Assembly: GCA_004014935.1 (NCBI GenBank)
Contig: CP025323.1
Span: 558,001-622,000 of the forward strand
Reading direction: 5' to 3'
DNA from: Saccharomycopsis malanga
Taxonomy: Eukaryota > Ascomycota > Saccharomycetes > Ascoideales > Saccharomycopsidaceae
DNA: 64,000 nt
Under the pieces are notes generated by a model, which did not search any database, had not been told where the DNA came from, and saw only the letters and a program-made list of their open reading frames with translations. This document shows positions 28,743 to 39,349 of the stretch, piece after piece (position 1 is the first letter of the stretch; each line of letters opens with the position of its first letter). A program made the translations under genes and the position numbers.

Positions 28743-30341
28743 TCAGCGCTCTACTGAGGTTGCCACACTATCCCAGATGTCTTGAAGTTGGCTGAGATAA
28801 TGTGAAGCTTCATGTAGAGGCAAACTATTGAACAATGTAAGTACACGTTGACTGAGAGCATTGTATTGTAAAAGTGTAGTCAACGTGGCTGCTTTTCTAT
28901 CAAGAGGAAGGTTTTCAAGTTGATTCCAAGGAAAGGCTGTGATCTCACGGTCCTCAATATATTGGTACAACTGAACAGTATGATCTGCGGCATACTGAAT
29001 AGCCTGGAGATCTGTAAATGTAAAATTGTAATTCTCGCTGGCTTCTACAAACTCGGACCAGTTGTTTGGCAGGTCAGTGACAGAAGGCATGAAGATCGGC
29101 CTGCGTTTTAACGGTGTTTGATATACACTAGGATCAAGAAGATTGACAGATGTGTACAGAAAAGGCACTCTTTTCACTTGGTATTGGCCTTCCTGCTGTA
29201 CCCATTGATGTCGAGGATCTTCTGTGACAAGTGGGGCAAATGGCACTGCACCTTCACAGGGAAAATCCAATGGTGTCAAAAGTTCAAATGGTTTGGCCAT
29301 GATTTGATGTTTCGTAGTTTCTGAAAGTCGACATTGAAACACCCCACCTATAAAATGGTTTCCTTCAAGTATAATGAACTTACGTTTTGAAAGATGCTTA
29401 CGTCGTGCAAACTTGTAACAGACAAGATGCTCATTTTGATAAATTTCATTTTCACTATTGTCATTTCCTTCTTCATTATCATTTTCGTTAACATTGTCAC
29501 TTTCATTATTATCGGTCTCCTTACGGCCATTGTCATTATTTTCTTGTTCTTCGTTGGAATTATCCAATTCGCCCGAATCGGTCTTCTCCTTTTGGCTTTC
29601 ATCGTAATTTTGATCTACGTTATGATTCTCCTTTTCATCCTTCAATTCTTTTTGATCACCATTTTCTAACTTATCTTGATCAAAATTATAATCTCCTTTT
29701 TTATAATTTCGATTCGGCTGATAAAGACTACGATTATTCGTATTTTGCTTTTTCTTTTTCTCTTCACCAGATGGCCTATTGATCTCAATAGTGTCAAAAC
29801 CATCGTAATTTTTTCCTGGGACATTTCCAAAATCAAGATCCAAGGTTTCAATTTCATTCGCACTGTCTACACTTGGTTTGTTAATCTGTATATACTTTTT
29901 ATCTCTCGACAGCCTGTCCTTTGGCTTACCGCCTTTTCTGTACTTCCCCACAGCCCCCTTCTTCGTGGCCCTACTGTAATCCTTCTTTTTTACAAGGTCC
30001 TTATAATTGATTAATCTTTTGCTTAACCGCTGCGCGTCATTTTTGACACAATAGATCTTATCCCATTCAAACTCCGTGTACTTTGACGGCAGTCGGTTAA
30101 AACTTTGCTGCCCTATCAGTCCTTTATGGCAGCTCACCGTGCCTGAAACATGGAACAAAGGTGGTCTCGAGTTCTTGGTGATGTAATCTCGTTCAATCCG
30201 AAATCCTGTGAAAGGCTCAACAACTCCATTTATACTACAAGTTTTTTGTTCATCAAAACTGACTCCAACACCGAGTGATAATGACCACCACAATTGGGTA
30301 GCCAGGAGAATCCTGCCAAGCAACACGTCAACTCTTTTCAT
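28743..30341 (-). CDS. Unknown secretory-pathway protein with Asn/Glu-rich insert
   Basis: A 532-residue protein from the ATG at 30341. The N-terminus MKRVDVLLGRILLATQLWW is a signal peptide or signal anchor. Paired cysteines occur in the N-terminal part (TCSINGV, VSCHKGL, IYCVKND) and in the second conserved-looking part (VCYKFAR, FQCRLSE, FPCEGAV), as in a lumenal disulphide-bonded domain. Residues about 185-310 are a low-complexity Asn/Asp/Glu/Lys insert splitting the two halves. The C-terminal 170 residues are aromatic-rich (LYTSVNLLDPSVYQTPLKRR, NNWSEFVEASENYNFTF) and look globular. I do not recognise the family. It would act in the ER, Golgi, wall or medium. Confidence 0.75.
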   Translation of the reverse strand: MKRVDVLLGRILLATQLWWSLSLGVGVSFDEQKTCSINGVVEPFTGFRIERDYITKNSRPPLFHVSGTVSCHKGLIGQQSFNRLPSKYTEFEWDKIYCVKNDAQRLSKRLINYKDLVKKKDYSRATKKGAVGKYRKGGKPKDRLSRDKKYIQINKPSVDSANEIETLDLDFGNVPGKNYDGFDTIEINRPSGEEKKKKQNTNNRSLYQPNRNYKKGDYNFDQDKLENGDQKELKDEKENHNVDQNYDESQKEKTDSGELDNSNEEQENNDNGRKETDNNESDNVNENDNEEGNDNSENEIYQNEHLVCYKFARRKHLSKRKFIILEGNHFIGGVFQCRLSETTKHQIMAKPFELLTPLDFPCEGAVPFAPLVTEDPRHQWVQQEGQYQVKRVPFLYTSVNLLDPSVYQTPLKRRPIFMPSVTDLPNNWSEFVEASENYNFTFTDLQAIQYAADHTVQLYQYIEDREITAFPWNQLENLPLDRKAATLTTLLQYNALSQRVLTLFNSLPLHEASHYLSQLQDIWDSVATSVER

Positions 30342-30709
30342 TGTTATGTCCAGTCGTGGACTAAATTCAAACAATATTAGACTGTTACAATATGTTGATT
30401 GCTAAATATTAAAGGCTTGTGCTTATTGTATACCAAGTGTGGAACATACGTACTCTTTCTGATATCATACAGATGCATTGCAGATTAGCTGTAGTAAGCA
30501 TATTTATGGTACTGTATGTCAACTATACTATAATGTTTGAATGGTGTTTTGAAATAGTTTTCAAATGCTATAGAAAGTATGTTATCAAACTAGCAAATAA
30601 CAATGTCAATGTTTTCATAGTATAATTAATATGTATATATTTATGAAATATCAAAAGTATATCAGCTGTAACTAGAACTTTGTAGGCTCAAAATATCACA
30701 GCTTGTCGA
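30342..30709. other. Intergenic
   Basis: About 370 bp upstream of the unknown secretory-protein gene. Very AT-rich, with no gene or repeat seen. Confidence 0.4.
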
Positions 30710-30955
30710 CTATTTCCAAACTGCAATATTTGCATGTTTTCCAAGAGGATGATAGTTATTGTAATCGTTAATATAGGCGGTGTAACAGGCTACTCCAGAG
30801 AAACCGAGGAAAACCACTGCCCCTAAAACACAGCAAATCAGAAATACAATCGATAACGCTTTAATAGACATAAAAGCCCCTGGATATATTACAACATCTC
30901 GAACTATAAGTCTTACCTGATCAAAATACGGAATCAAATTACAGCAACATTGCAT
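30710..30955 (-). CDS. Possible small Cys-rich membrane protein
   Basis: An 81-codon frame from the ATG at 30955: MQCCCNLIPYFDQ, then a membrane segment SIVFLICCVLGAVVFLGFSG and a hydrophilic end NYHPLGKHANIAVWK. The Cys cluster at the start could be palmitoylated. The same frame is open further upstream to about 31300, with another ATG at 31027 (105 residues) and one downstream at 30871 (53 residues), so the start is uncertain. An upstream exon is also possible. The family was not recognised. Confidence 0.4.
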   Translation of the reverse strand: MQCCCNLIPYFDQVRLIVRDVVIYPGAFMSIKALSIVFLICCVLGAVVFLGFSGVACYTAYINDYNNYHPLGKHANIAVWK

Positions 30956-31299
30956 AGACACCTCGCTAGACGGTCGTCGAGTTAAGGCAAAACTAATTCC
31001 CTTTTTACGGTTCAAGTCGACTTGCATAGCCCTAAAAAAGCGACTAGAGGCTTTCTGAAAACAGTCAAAATAAACAAGGCGAGACACCAAAGTGTTGCTT
31101 TGGTGTAAAAATCTTCTTGGCTTGATGTGTTTCTGGAACACTGACTTAATCAATTGCAACAGCAAAAGTTGAGAAGGTGAATAACGCACAAACGAAGATA
31201 AACCTTCTTTTGAAGTATTTTCAATTTGAGATAGGTGCCTTTGAAAGTAAGCTTCCAAGTTGTCGGTATGCTTCCTGGCAACTGATGGATTAAGCTATT

Positions 31300-32000
31300 G
31301 GACGTAACCAACGTAAAAGTCAAAAATCCTATGCGAGTTGTCTCAAAGAATAAGGTGTTTCATACACGACCAAACATACAGAGGGCCGTGCCAAAAAATA
31401 TTCTACTTCACCACTGCAAACTTATTCATAAGCTCATTATCAGTTTTGCTCGCGCCCACAAAATTAGTAGTTGAAGATTATATTGAAAAATGTTATATGC
31501 GCCTGGAAGCAGATGTATGTGTGGGCAGGTATATAAATGCGGTGAATGAATGAATGTATGTTTCTGCAACTTTCCGCATGCACTTGTATGCATTTAAACA
31601 CATGAGCTTTTTCCTGCCTGCACTCATCACCCAAATCCCACATACGACCGCATCATCCTGCATAAATCACCCTTTTTGACAGAAAACAAGAAAAGAAAAA
31701 TAATGTTAATTAATATAATTGCCTTTTGCTAGAATAAAAAGAGCTCCCTCGGCCCATTTCTGGTCTATTTTCCAGATTGTTCAGTTGGTAGCATTCTGTC
31801 AGCGGTACACCCAACTTTTCACAGTCGATCCAACACATATAAGATACGCTACTTCCTGGGTTCATACAATATTCTATCCCCATATTTTCGCAACATATAT
31901 AAGTCATCACTCAACATTGCTCATTGTGCCCCAGAGGTCATTTAGGAACAATTTTTCATCATCCACAATTCCTTACTTAGCACCTAAATCGTCGCGCCTG
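31300..32000. other. DGA1 upstream region
   Basis: About 700 bp. The DGA1 frame is open upstream of its first ATG back to 31719 but without an ATG, so this stretch is probably leader. GCATGC/TGCATT motifs recur near 31577-31595. No gene was recognised. Confidence 0.45.
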
Positions 32001-33545
32001 ATGAGCGTTGTCAGCAATAGCAATCACAGCTTTACACCACTTGAGCGGTATTCTCAACAACATGCCAAGTTTACACCCTCGCAACAACCATTAAATGGGG
32101 TGCATGGGAGATCCAATCAGTCTTCTTCTTCGATTTCTTCTTTAGCAGACCCTCCAACTAACGAAACCCCACCTTCGTCTGCTTGTTTAACTGATGGCGA
32201 GACTTCCTCGGCAGATCCCGACGTGTTTCCAGAAATGAAATCGAACCAGCGTATTGAGGACTCCACTGTCCAGAAAAGGACAAAGAAGAGCCTGAATACT
32301 GTTAATGAGGTCTCCGCTTCCGGCAGGAACCAAAAACCCCACAGTGACAAGGAAGCAGCACACTATGGAAAAAGTCTTCAAGACACGGGGAAGATATTTG
32401 CCCCATTATCCACTCCAATGCATAGAAGACTCCAGACAATGATGGTATTCTGGCACTCTATTTCAATCCCTGTATGTGCATCGCTATCTTTGCTTGCCAT
32501 AACATGTTTCCCCTTTGTTTGGATGCTCCTCTTGCCGTATTTGTTCTATTTCATCACTGACAAGGCATTTGAAAATGGGAAAGTTGTTCAAAGGTATTCG
32601 CTTCGATTCCGGTCCCTTCCAATGTGGAAATACTTTGTAGGATATTTCCCCATAGTGTTGCATAAAACCGAAGACTTGGCACCAAGCTTTGAGGAGAAAA
32701 TCATTTACGACGACTTTCTTGTCAATGCGAAAATCCCTCATGTGCTTCTAAAGCTTCTCTCCTATTTAGCACCATCTTTCTTTGCCAACGGAGCACATTC
32801 CCACATCAGAATATGGCATAGAAAACCGTACAAGAAACTTGTACCAAATGGAAAAAAGTATCTTTTTGGTTATCACCCACATGGTGTGGTTGCTATGGGT
32901 GCTATGGGTGCTCTTGGAACTGATGGTGCAGGCTGGTCCTCAATGTTCCCCAATATCCCTATATCTCTTCTTACATTAGAATCTCAGTTCATTATTCCTT
33001 TCTACAGAGATTATCTTCTTGCTCTTGGCATATCATCTGTCACCAAGAAGAACATTGAGGCCATTTTGAACAAAAATTGCAGTGTTTGCATTGTTATTGG
33101 CGGAGCTAGAGAAAGCCTCTTGGCCAAACCAAAGGCTCGTAAATTAGTTCTCAAGGAACGTAAGGGGTTTATAAAGGTAGCTCTTCGTAACCCAGGCACA
33201 AAGTTGGTTCCTGTATTCGCATTTGGTGAAAATGAACTTTATGAGATTATGGAACCTTCAAAAAATTCATACCTACGTAAATTCCAATTAGCCATCAAAA
33301 GACTTTTTGGTTTTACAATTCCTTTTTTCCACGCAAGAGGTATCTTCAATTACGACTTTGGATTGTTGCCATATCGTAGAAGAATTGACGTCGTTGTAGG
33401 AAGAGCTATCGATATACCTGACGACATTGACCCAAGCGACGAAACCATCACAAAATACCATGAAATTTACGTAAAGGAGTTGCTCAAGTTGTATAACGAC
33501 AACAAGGACAAGTACGGATACACAGAGCCTCTTGAAATTGAATAA
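32001..33545 (+). CDS. DGA1: Diacylglycerol O-acyltransferase, DGAT2 family
   Basis: A 514-residue protein from the ATG at 32001 (MSVVSNSNHS), the first in frame. A disordered Ser/Thr-rich N-terminus of about 125 residues precedes the paired hydrophobic hairpin near residues 145-180 (ISIPVCASLSLLAITCFPFV and WMLLLPYLFYFIT). The DGAT2 catalytic motif YHPHGV is at about 290-295. The downstream signatures are LLTLESQFIIPFYRDYLLALG, IVIGGARESLLA and RKGFIKVALRNPGTKLVPVFAFGENE. It makes triacylglycerol from diacylglycerol and acyl-CoA at the ER and lipid-droplet surface. The 3' end is convergent with MED17. Confidence 0.96.
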   Translation: MSVVSNSNHSFTPLERYSQQHAKFTPSQQPLNGVHGRSNQSSSSISSLADPPTNETPPSSACLTDGETSSADPDVFPEMKSNQRIEDSTVQKRTKKSLNTVNEVSASGRNQKPHSDKEAAHYGKSLQDTGKIFAPLSTPMHRRLQTMMVFWHSISIPVCASLSLLAITCFPFVWMLLLPYLFYFITDKAFENGKVVQRYSLRFRSLPMWKYFVGYFPIVLHKTEDLAPSFEEKIIYDDFLVNAKIPHVLLKLLSYLAPSFFANGAHSHIRIWHRKPYKKLVPNGKKYLFGYHPHGVVAMGAMGALGTDGAGWSSMFPNIPISLLTLESQFIIPFYRDYLLALGISSVTKKNIEAILNKNCSVCIVIGGARESLLAKPKARKLVLKERKGFIKVALRNPGTKLVPVFAFGENELYEIMEPSKNSYLRKFQLAIKRLFGFTIPFFHARGIFNYDFGLLPYRRRIDVVVGRAIDIPDDIDPSDETITKYHEIYVKELLKLYNDNKDKYGYTEPLEIE

Positions 33546-34075
33546 TCTTATTTGATTGGTCACTTACATTGTTTTTTTCCCATCCTTTATTCTCTTTACA
33601 TTCGCTATTATTACTTGGCTCATTCGGTTCTTATTCTTGTTTGCTTTGTTATGACCTTCTTGTATCTTTGGCTTTATTCGTCCTTGTTTTTCAATAGACT
33701 TTCCATTCATGATTTGTAAAACTTATGAAGTGTAGTAGGGTGTTTATAAATGTATAAACTTTATGACTTTTTACTCTCGTTCTATTCCTCAATAACCATT
33801 AAAGGGCTGTGATGTACTATAAATAAGAAATTATTTCGATACTATTCATTTGTCTTTTTCAAATGCTTTTTACTTGCTTTGAAATTCCTTTTTTAGTACA
33901 CATCTGCAACCTACAATCAGCACAACAAACTTGCTTTGATATAAGAACTCTACAAGAACGTTACGTCAGACAAATGATATGTCTCGAAAAACTATTACTT
34001 GAAATTATTGAAAACGAATCTATTAAAATATTAGCATCACAATAAATCGAGTATTTAATAGCGTCACAAAAAGTT
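33546..34075. other. Intergenic between convergent DGA1 and MED17
   Basis: About 530 bp, T-rich on the plus strand just after the DGA1 stop. No gene was recognised. Confidence 0.45.
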
Positions 34076-36394
34076 TTAGTTTAAAGTTCCTGCAATAAAC
34101 TTGCTGTTGACCCATTTCAAGCATTTCCGTATGTCTGTGATGTCGCTATAGTTAACGTTCAATGTCTCTTCATTATTCTTGGATGTCTCATAAAGCCTGA
34201 GATTGATAAGACAATCACAATAGCTTTTTGCCGAGGAGCTCTTCACTATCAACTCTGTTAAAAGTCCACCAGAAGTGGTGTCAGTATGAGTTTTCAGCAC
34301 GCCATTGGCGATTTTCGGAGTTTCCTTAACAAACTTTAAACGAAGAAGGGTTTTAGGAGGAGTTGTAATCTTACTAAACACGTCGTTTTTATCGGCTGGC
34401 GAAAACCCATAGTTTTTTGATAATGTGACAATTGCCTCTTTGTTTAAAAAACTGCTCTGTTTCGTCTTGTACACAGTCTGGGTGTCATTCTTTGTGAATG
34501 AGACATTGTAGCCAAGTTCTGTTTCGTACAAATCTATCAAGTTTTTTATAAGTTTTTTCAAAAATTTTTCGTGATTGATATGGCCGATTAATGAGCGTAA
34601 AAGTAGCGGAACAGTGCCAGTGACAGATCCAGCGACAGCTATTCCTGATGGCAAAGTACCTGGTCCTGTTCCAGAGTTGCCTTCATATAAATTGTTTTTA
34701 TGGAAATGGCAGAGCATGAGGCGTAGGAAGTTGACCACGTAGTCTGCCTTGCGGTTTGTTTTCACCAAATCACGGAGGTCTCGTTCAAGGCTATTTTCAT
34801 TTGCATTTGGTGTATGTTCTTTATTGGCTTGCGAGTCACTGTCTTGCATTTCTATATCACTATCAACAGCATTTTTTTGCAAAGCAGGAACGAATGGCGA
34901 ATCTTCTTTTTTAGCGAAACCCTCATCCTTTACATTCATCGTTACATATGAAATTTCAATCAACTCATCTTCGAGTTCAATCAGGATCTTGTTGTTGGAG
35001 ATAATTTTAACTCCATAGGATAAAAGCACTTTAGCCTCTTTGATTAATTGATAGAACATTTCTTCTTCAAAAATACGATTACGTGCTTTCTTGATTTCCT
35101 GTTGTATATGTGCATAATTCAAGCCAGGCTGTTCATTCTGCTCGCCTTGTTTTTCTTCTGCATCAAATAGAGTGGACTCACTAGTAAGAACAACTACGTC
35201 ATTTACTTTTTCAAATATTTGCACCACGACATGACTCTCCAACATAGGAGAAGTGTGAGATCTTGATGCACCAGCACTGCCGGTGACGGGGCTGAAAACA
35301 AGCTCCCCATTGGCCTTTGACTTTTCTAATATAGCAAGTCCACGATTAAGTTTATAGCGTGAACCAGAGTCTTGATATCCGTATTTGATTGCAATATCGC
35401 TGTCATTGAACTTGAAAAGAACTTCTTCATATGTTTTGTAATCCGTTTTACTGATTTTGTTGTTGCTGACAAAATTCAAACATTTTACCGTGGAAATTCT
35501 ATTCAAATTATCGAAATAATTTTTTTCTCGCTGAATTTCCAATTTTAGATGCTTGGATTTTTTATTTATTAATTTTATTGTATTTTCTAAACTTTCCAAC
35601 TTCCAGCTGATCATTGCCTTTTTATTAACTTGTTCAGACTGTAATTTGCCATTGTTGTTGGTGTTTGAAATTGTGGGGACAGCACCATGGGTGTTTCCAT
35701 TGGAATCGCCGTGCCCGTTGGTATCGCCATGGACGAACTCCGGAGGAACAATTCTGTCGGAATTTAGGGAGCCTAATGGAATGAACTGTTTCAAATGTGG
35801 AGACATGGATGTTTTTCCTACATTGGGACGTAATGAAGTAACAAGTAAAGATACAAAATCTAATGATAGAGACGCTTCATTGAGAGAAGCTTTGATGAAT
35901 TTCAAAAGCTCGTTTTTATTTTCATGGAATTGAACCAACTTTTCCTTTTCGAGCGATAATTTCTCTAACAACATCTTTTCGGTCTCATTATCTTCTGTGA
36001 GTACAACTTTGGGTTTAGTTTCCTGCTCTTCATATTCATCTATTATAGCCTCTTCGTCGTCATGTATTTTGGTCTCTTGCTGAACCTTTTCTTTAGTATC
36101 TTCATTTAGGGTTGGTTCTTGAAACATATTAACGTACTTTTCTATTTCGCGTTTGGCACTATCATCGCCATTTTCCTCGCGCTGCCTTTGCAACCTACGC
36201 TCAATCTTCTCGTTCAATATTTCATTCTGTAAATCCTCTTCCCGAAGTCCTAAAAATTCCTCAGGTCTTTCATGGTTCACCTTGGTGATCAAATTGTATA
36301 GCGTCAAACTCTCAGGATCTATCTGAAAAGGATCCTGGAAGGACGTCGAGGAAATCAATCCAGGATCTAATTTTATAGGAATATTGTCTTCCAT
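34076..36394 (-). CDS. MED17: Mediator complex head subunit Med17
   Basis: A 772-residue protein starting at the ATG at 36394. The N-terminal third has a long acidic, coiled-coil region. It is followed by the Med17 signature LSLDFVSLLVTSLRPNVGKT and SMSPHLKQFIPLGSLNSDR, the same block as in yeast Srb4. Conserved C-terminal segments include KYGYQDSGSRYKL and SYGVKIISNNKILIE. Med17 is the architectural centre of the Mediator head and contacts RNA polymerase II. The length is close to that of S. cerevisiae Srb4 (687) with extra linkers. It shares a 176-bp divergent promoter with ZNG1. Confidence 0.92.
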   Translation of the reverse strand: MEDNIPIKLDPGLISSTSFQDPFQIDPESLTLYNLITKVNHERPEEFLGLREEDLQNEILNEKIERRLQRQREENGDDSAKREIEKYVNMFQEPTLNEDTKEKVQQETKIHDDEEAIIDEYEEQETKPKVVLTEDNETEKMLLEKLSLEKEKLVQFHENKNELLKFIKASLNEASLSLDFVSLLVTSLRPNVGKTSMSPHLKQFIPLGSLNSDRIVPPEFVHGDTNGHGDSNGNTHGAVPTISNTNNNGKLQSEQVNKKAMISWKLESLENTIKLINKKSKHLKLEIQREKNYFDNLNRISTVKCLNFVSNNKISKTDYKTYEEVLFKFNDSDIAIKYGYQDSGSRYKLNRGLAILEKSKANGELVFSPVTGSAGASRSHTSPMLESHVVVQIFEKVNDVVVLTSESTLFDAEEKQGEQNEQPGLNYAHIQQEIKKARNRIFEEEMFYQLIKEAKVLLSYGVKIISNNKILIELEDELIEISYVTMNVKDEGFAKKEDSPFVPALQKNAVDSDIEMQDSDSQANKEHTPNANENSLERDLRDLVKTNRKADYVVNFLRLMLCHFHKNNLYEGNSGTGPGTLPSGIAVAGSVTGTVPLLLRSLIGHINHEKFLKKLIKNLIDLYETELGYNVSFTKNDTQTVYKTKQSSFLNKEAIVTLSKNYGFSPADKNDVFSKITTPPKTLLRLKFVKETPKIANGVLKTHTDTTSGGLLTELIVKSSSAKSYCDCLINLRLYETSKNNEETLNVNYSDITDIRKCLKWVNSKFIAGTLN

Positions 36395-36486
36395 TGCTTT
36401 CGAACCAATATCTAAAATAGACTCAATATGCCTATATAGCTAACTAAACTACCATCTTTATTCATCAATATACCTCTTTTAAAAGT

Positions 36487-36492
36487 CACGTG
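36487..36492. promoter_or_regulatory. CACGTG E-box in the MED17/ZNG1 divergent promoter
   Basis: GTCACGTGC, a Cbf1/bHLH-type site, lies about 95 bp from the MED17 start and 80 bp from the ZNG1 start. Confidence 0.5.
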
Positions 36493-36570
36493 CATAATTT
36501 TTCACCAGTATATAATGTGATTTGCGGATGATGAGGAGTATTACTGGTTTAACAAAGAACTACAGTTACA

Positions 36571-37842
36571 ATGGATGATATTCCTGATTTGGTTGAAAAT
36601 TTGGAGGACGTTGATGAGGAAGTCCTTAACAAGTATGCTTTGCAATCGGAGAAGGGAAGCAAGCGGGAAGTTGACGGGTTTAAAACTAAAGATGAGAAAC
36701 CAGTACGGAAAGTGCCGGTGACAATTATAACAGGATATCTTGGATCTGGGAAATCGACATTGCTTAACAATATTGCAAAGAAGGGAAAGAAGCGGATTGC
36801 CGTCATATTGAATGAGTTTGGTGACTCGAGTGAGATTGAGAAAAGTATGACAATTCAAGATGATAAAGATACTTATGAAGAATGGTTGGATTTGGGAAAT
36901 GGGTGTCTCTGTTGTTCCGTAAAAGATAATGGCGTGGCTGCTATTGAAAAGCTCATTGAAAACTCTAAAGATAAAATTGATTACATTTTTTTGGAAACAA
37001 GTGGCATTGCTGATCCTGCTCCAATAGCCAAAATATTTTGGTTGGACGATGCTTTATCATCGAATATATACATCGATGCGGTGATTACCGTCATCGACTC
37101 ACAAAATATCTTAAAGTCATTGACTGATTATGGAGGTCATAGGCATTCCAGTAACGAGATTGAGAACCATCACGAGGAAAAAGAGAATAAAACTACAACG
37201 GCTGAGCTACAAATAGCTTTGGCAGATGTTGTGTTGCTCAATAAATTTGACAAAATAAAAGATTCGCCCGAGATTCAACACAAGATCCATCAAGCAGTCA
37301 AAGAAATCAACTCACTTGCTCCTATATATAATACGTCCTATTCTGAAGTTGATTTTGATAAAATACTTCAACTTCATAGTTTTGAAAATAATGACAGGAA
37401 CTTTTTAGAGCATAAGCAGGAGTTGTTAAGCGTAAACGGCTCATTTCACAATCCTTTGATCACCACCGAAGTCATTGAATTTCCTAAAGTGGTAAATATT
37501 GAGGATACGTTGCCAAAACTAGATAAATTTTTGCAGAACATCCTATGGGAAAACAGAGTTGATGGAGACGAGGTGGAAATCCACAGACTCAAAGGCCTTG
37601 TTATCGAAGAAGGTATACAACATACGAATGCTGACAACCCAAAATCTTCTACTTCTACCCCTACACTGAAAATCCAAGTCATACAGGGAGTGAGAGATAT
37701 ATACGACACCTATGATGGTTACTATGACCCCTCAATCCACGACAATTCAAACTGCAAGATTGTGTTTATAGGGAAACATTTAAAAAAAGTCAAGCTTATA
37801 AAGGAGTTTAAAAAGTATTTGGGTGACTTGAACATCCGTTGA
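36571..37842 (+). CDS. ZNG1: Zinc-transferring COG0523 GTPase (Zng1 family)
   Basis: A 423-residue G3E GTPase of the CobW/COG0523 family. The P-loop is GYLGSGKST (about 54-62), the metal-binding CxCC is GNGCLCCS (about 110-117), with [10 protein letters not shown] as switch region and LNKFD as the NKxD guanine motif. The C-terminal CobW_C domain contains [11 protein letters not shown]. The N-terminal [11 protein letters not shown] resembles the Zng1 motif that docks on methionine aminopeptidase Map1, to which the family delivers Zn. A His-rich stretch ([17 protein letters not shown]) between the GTPase segments could bind metal. It is the orthologue of S. cerevisiae YNR029C. Confidence 0.93.
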   Translation: MDDIPDLVENLEDVDEEVLNKYALQSEKGSKREVDGFKTKDEKPVRKVPVTIITGYLGSGKSTLLNNIAKKGKKRIAVILNEFGDSSEIEKSMTIQDDKDTYEEWLDLGNGCLCCSVKDNGVAAIEKLIENSKDKIDYIFLETSGIADPAPIAKIFWLDDALSSNIYIDAVITVIDSQNILKSLTDYGGHRHSSNEIENHHEEKENKTTTAELQIALADVVLLNKFDKIKDSPEIQHKIHQAVKEINSLAPIYNTSYSEVDFDKILQLHSFENNDRNFLEHKQELLSVNGSFHNPLITTEVIEFPKVVNIEDTLPKLDKFLQNILWENRVDGDEVEIHRLKGLVIEEGIQHTNADNPKSSTSTPTLKIQVIQGVRDIYDTYDGYYDPSIHDNSNCKIVFIGKHLKKVKLIKEFKKYLGDLNIR

Positions 37843-38067
37843 TTGTTTTAGTAGTATGTACATCTTTATACGTATAATATAAAGTAATGAATGTTTTGAG
37901 TAACTACACGTTGAAGACGTTTATCAATCAAAATATATAGTCTATACGTACTAATTACCCACCACTAAATTGGCGTATAACTATTTTCCTAAGGTGGCGT
38001 TTTCTGTTCCGTTTTATCTAAAACTAAACAATTCAAAGTAATCTCACCACCTTCACTAAAAAACGCA

Positions 38068-38689
38068 ATGGGCCAATTACCAAAACCTAGAATTGCCATT
38101 ATATACTACTCGACCTTTGGCCATGTAGCAAAAATGGCCAGAGCTGTGCAGCAAGGTGTGCAATCTGCTGGGGGTACTGCGAATCTCTATCAGATCCCAG
38201 AAACCTTATCTCAAGACGAATTACATTCTCTCAAGGCCCCACCGAAAGAAGCTGGAATCCCGTTTGCAAGCCCACAGACATTGCTTGAATACGATGCTTA
38301 TTTGTTTGGTATTCCTACTGCCTTTGGTAACTTTGGTGCCCAATGGAAACGTTTCTGGGACTCTACAGGAGAACTATGGGTAGACAAAATGTTGTACCAT
38401 AAGTTTGCCGGGGTTTTTGTCAGCACAGGGACCCCTGGGGGAGGACAAGAGGCTACGATCATGAACTCTTTGAGCGTGTTGGCTCACCATGGGATTGTTT
38501 ATGTGCCATTAGGTTACGGGGCTGCTGAAAAAACAACTCACAAGTTTCGCCGAGATTCACGGCTCTTCTCCTTGGGGCGCTGGTTGTTTTGCTGGGGCAA
38601 CAGCCGAACGTAATCCGTCTTCTTTAGAATTAGAGATTGCCGCTATTCAGGGAAAAGAGTTTTACAGTCTTGTTTCGCGCTTGTCATGA
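38068..38689 (+). CDS. Flavodoxin-like quinone reductase (Pst2/Ycp4/WrbA family) with a +1 frameshift
   Basis: The WrbA-type NAD(P)H:quinone reductase signatures are clear. They include an FMN-phosphate loop near YYSTFGHVAKMA, then FGIPTAFGNFGAQWKRFWD, STGTPGGGQEATIMNSL and HHGIVYVPLGYG. The 0 frame runs to a TAA at 38611-38613. Family-like sequence continues in the next phase as SFAEIHGSSPWGAGCFAG and LELEIAAIQGKEFY, ending at TGA 38687-38689. The two phases meet at a run of six A (GAAAAAAC near 38531), consistent with one extra A. No known +1 shift site with a hungry or stop codon is present at the switch. It may be a sequencing error, a recent mutation or unrecognised recoding. Such proteins protect membranes against quinone stress and associate with eisosomes. 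Confidence 0.82.
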
Positions 38690-39009
38690 TAAATTTAACC
38701 TTATTTATCATAGAATGTCATATAATTAACTTTATCAATCGACAAGTCATGAAGCTTGCAAAATGTTCATGAATCTGCAATCTCATACATATTTTGTTAT
38801 AGATTTTCGTTAAGGACTACAAAAAATTATCTTAAATTCCCTTCAAACACTACATTTATCACCTCCAATAAACGCCAGTAATGTATTGAAACTTAAATGA
38901 CCCGGTTGGATGGTGCATCACGTGTCATGCTCATCTTCAAAAAAATTTATTTCAAAATTTTTCACTGTGCTGATTATATATTGAGAAGTGAATAGAGAAA
39001 GCAGGCAAC
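38690..39009. other. ESF1 promoter
   Basis: About 320 bp, AT-rich. It holds a CACGTG box and an RRPE match described separately. Confidence 0.5.
38919..38964. promoter_or_regulatory. CACGTG and RRPE motifs upstream of ESF1
   Basis: CACGTG (38919-38924) is a Cbf1-type site. AAAATTTTTCA (38954-38964) is the reverse complement of the full RRPE consensus TGAAAAATTTT. Both occur in promoters of ribosome-biogenesis genes in yeasts, which fits ESF1. Confidence 0.65.
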
Positions 39010-39315
39010 ATGGCTGGAAAAGGCAAGGGAAATAACAAAAATAAAAAACAGGAGAACAAGCCAAGGCCTGAGATCACTGATGAGCGTTTCAGTGGTGCCA
39101 GACATGATCCGAGATTCAGAGTTCCAAAGGCTAAAAACTTGAAGATCAAAATAGATGATAGATTTAAAAAGTCGGATATTATCGATTACAGAGACGTGGA
39201 GATTGATAGATATGGTAGAAACTTAAAAGAGTTGGACTTGGAAGAGAAATACAAGGACTTTGACAGATATTTCACGAAAGAAGAAGAAGAAAGCGTGAGT
39301 GAAAATGAAAGTGAG

Positions 39316-39349
<34 letters not shown>

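Noticed and set aside
38525-38540. Programmed -1 frameshift at A AAA AAC in the flavodoxin gene
   Set aside because: The heptamer is not in the required phase, and the needed shift is +1, not -1.
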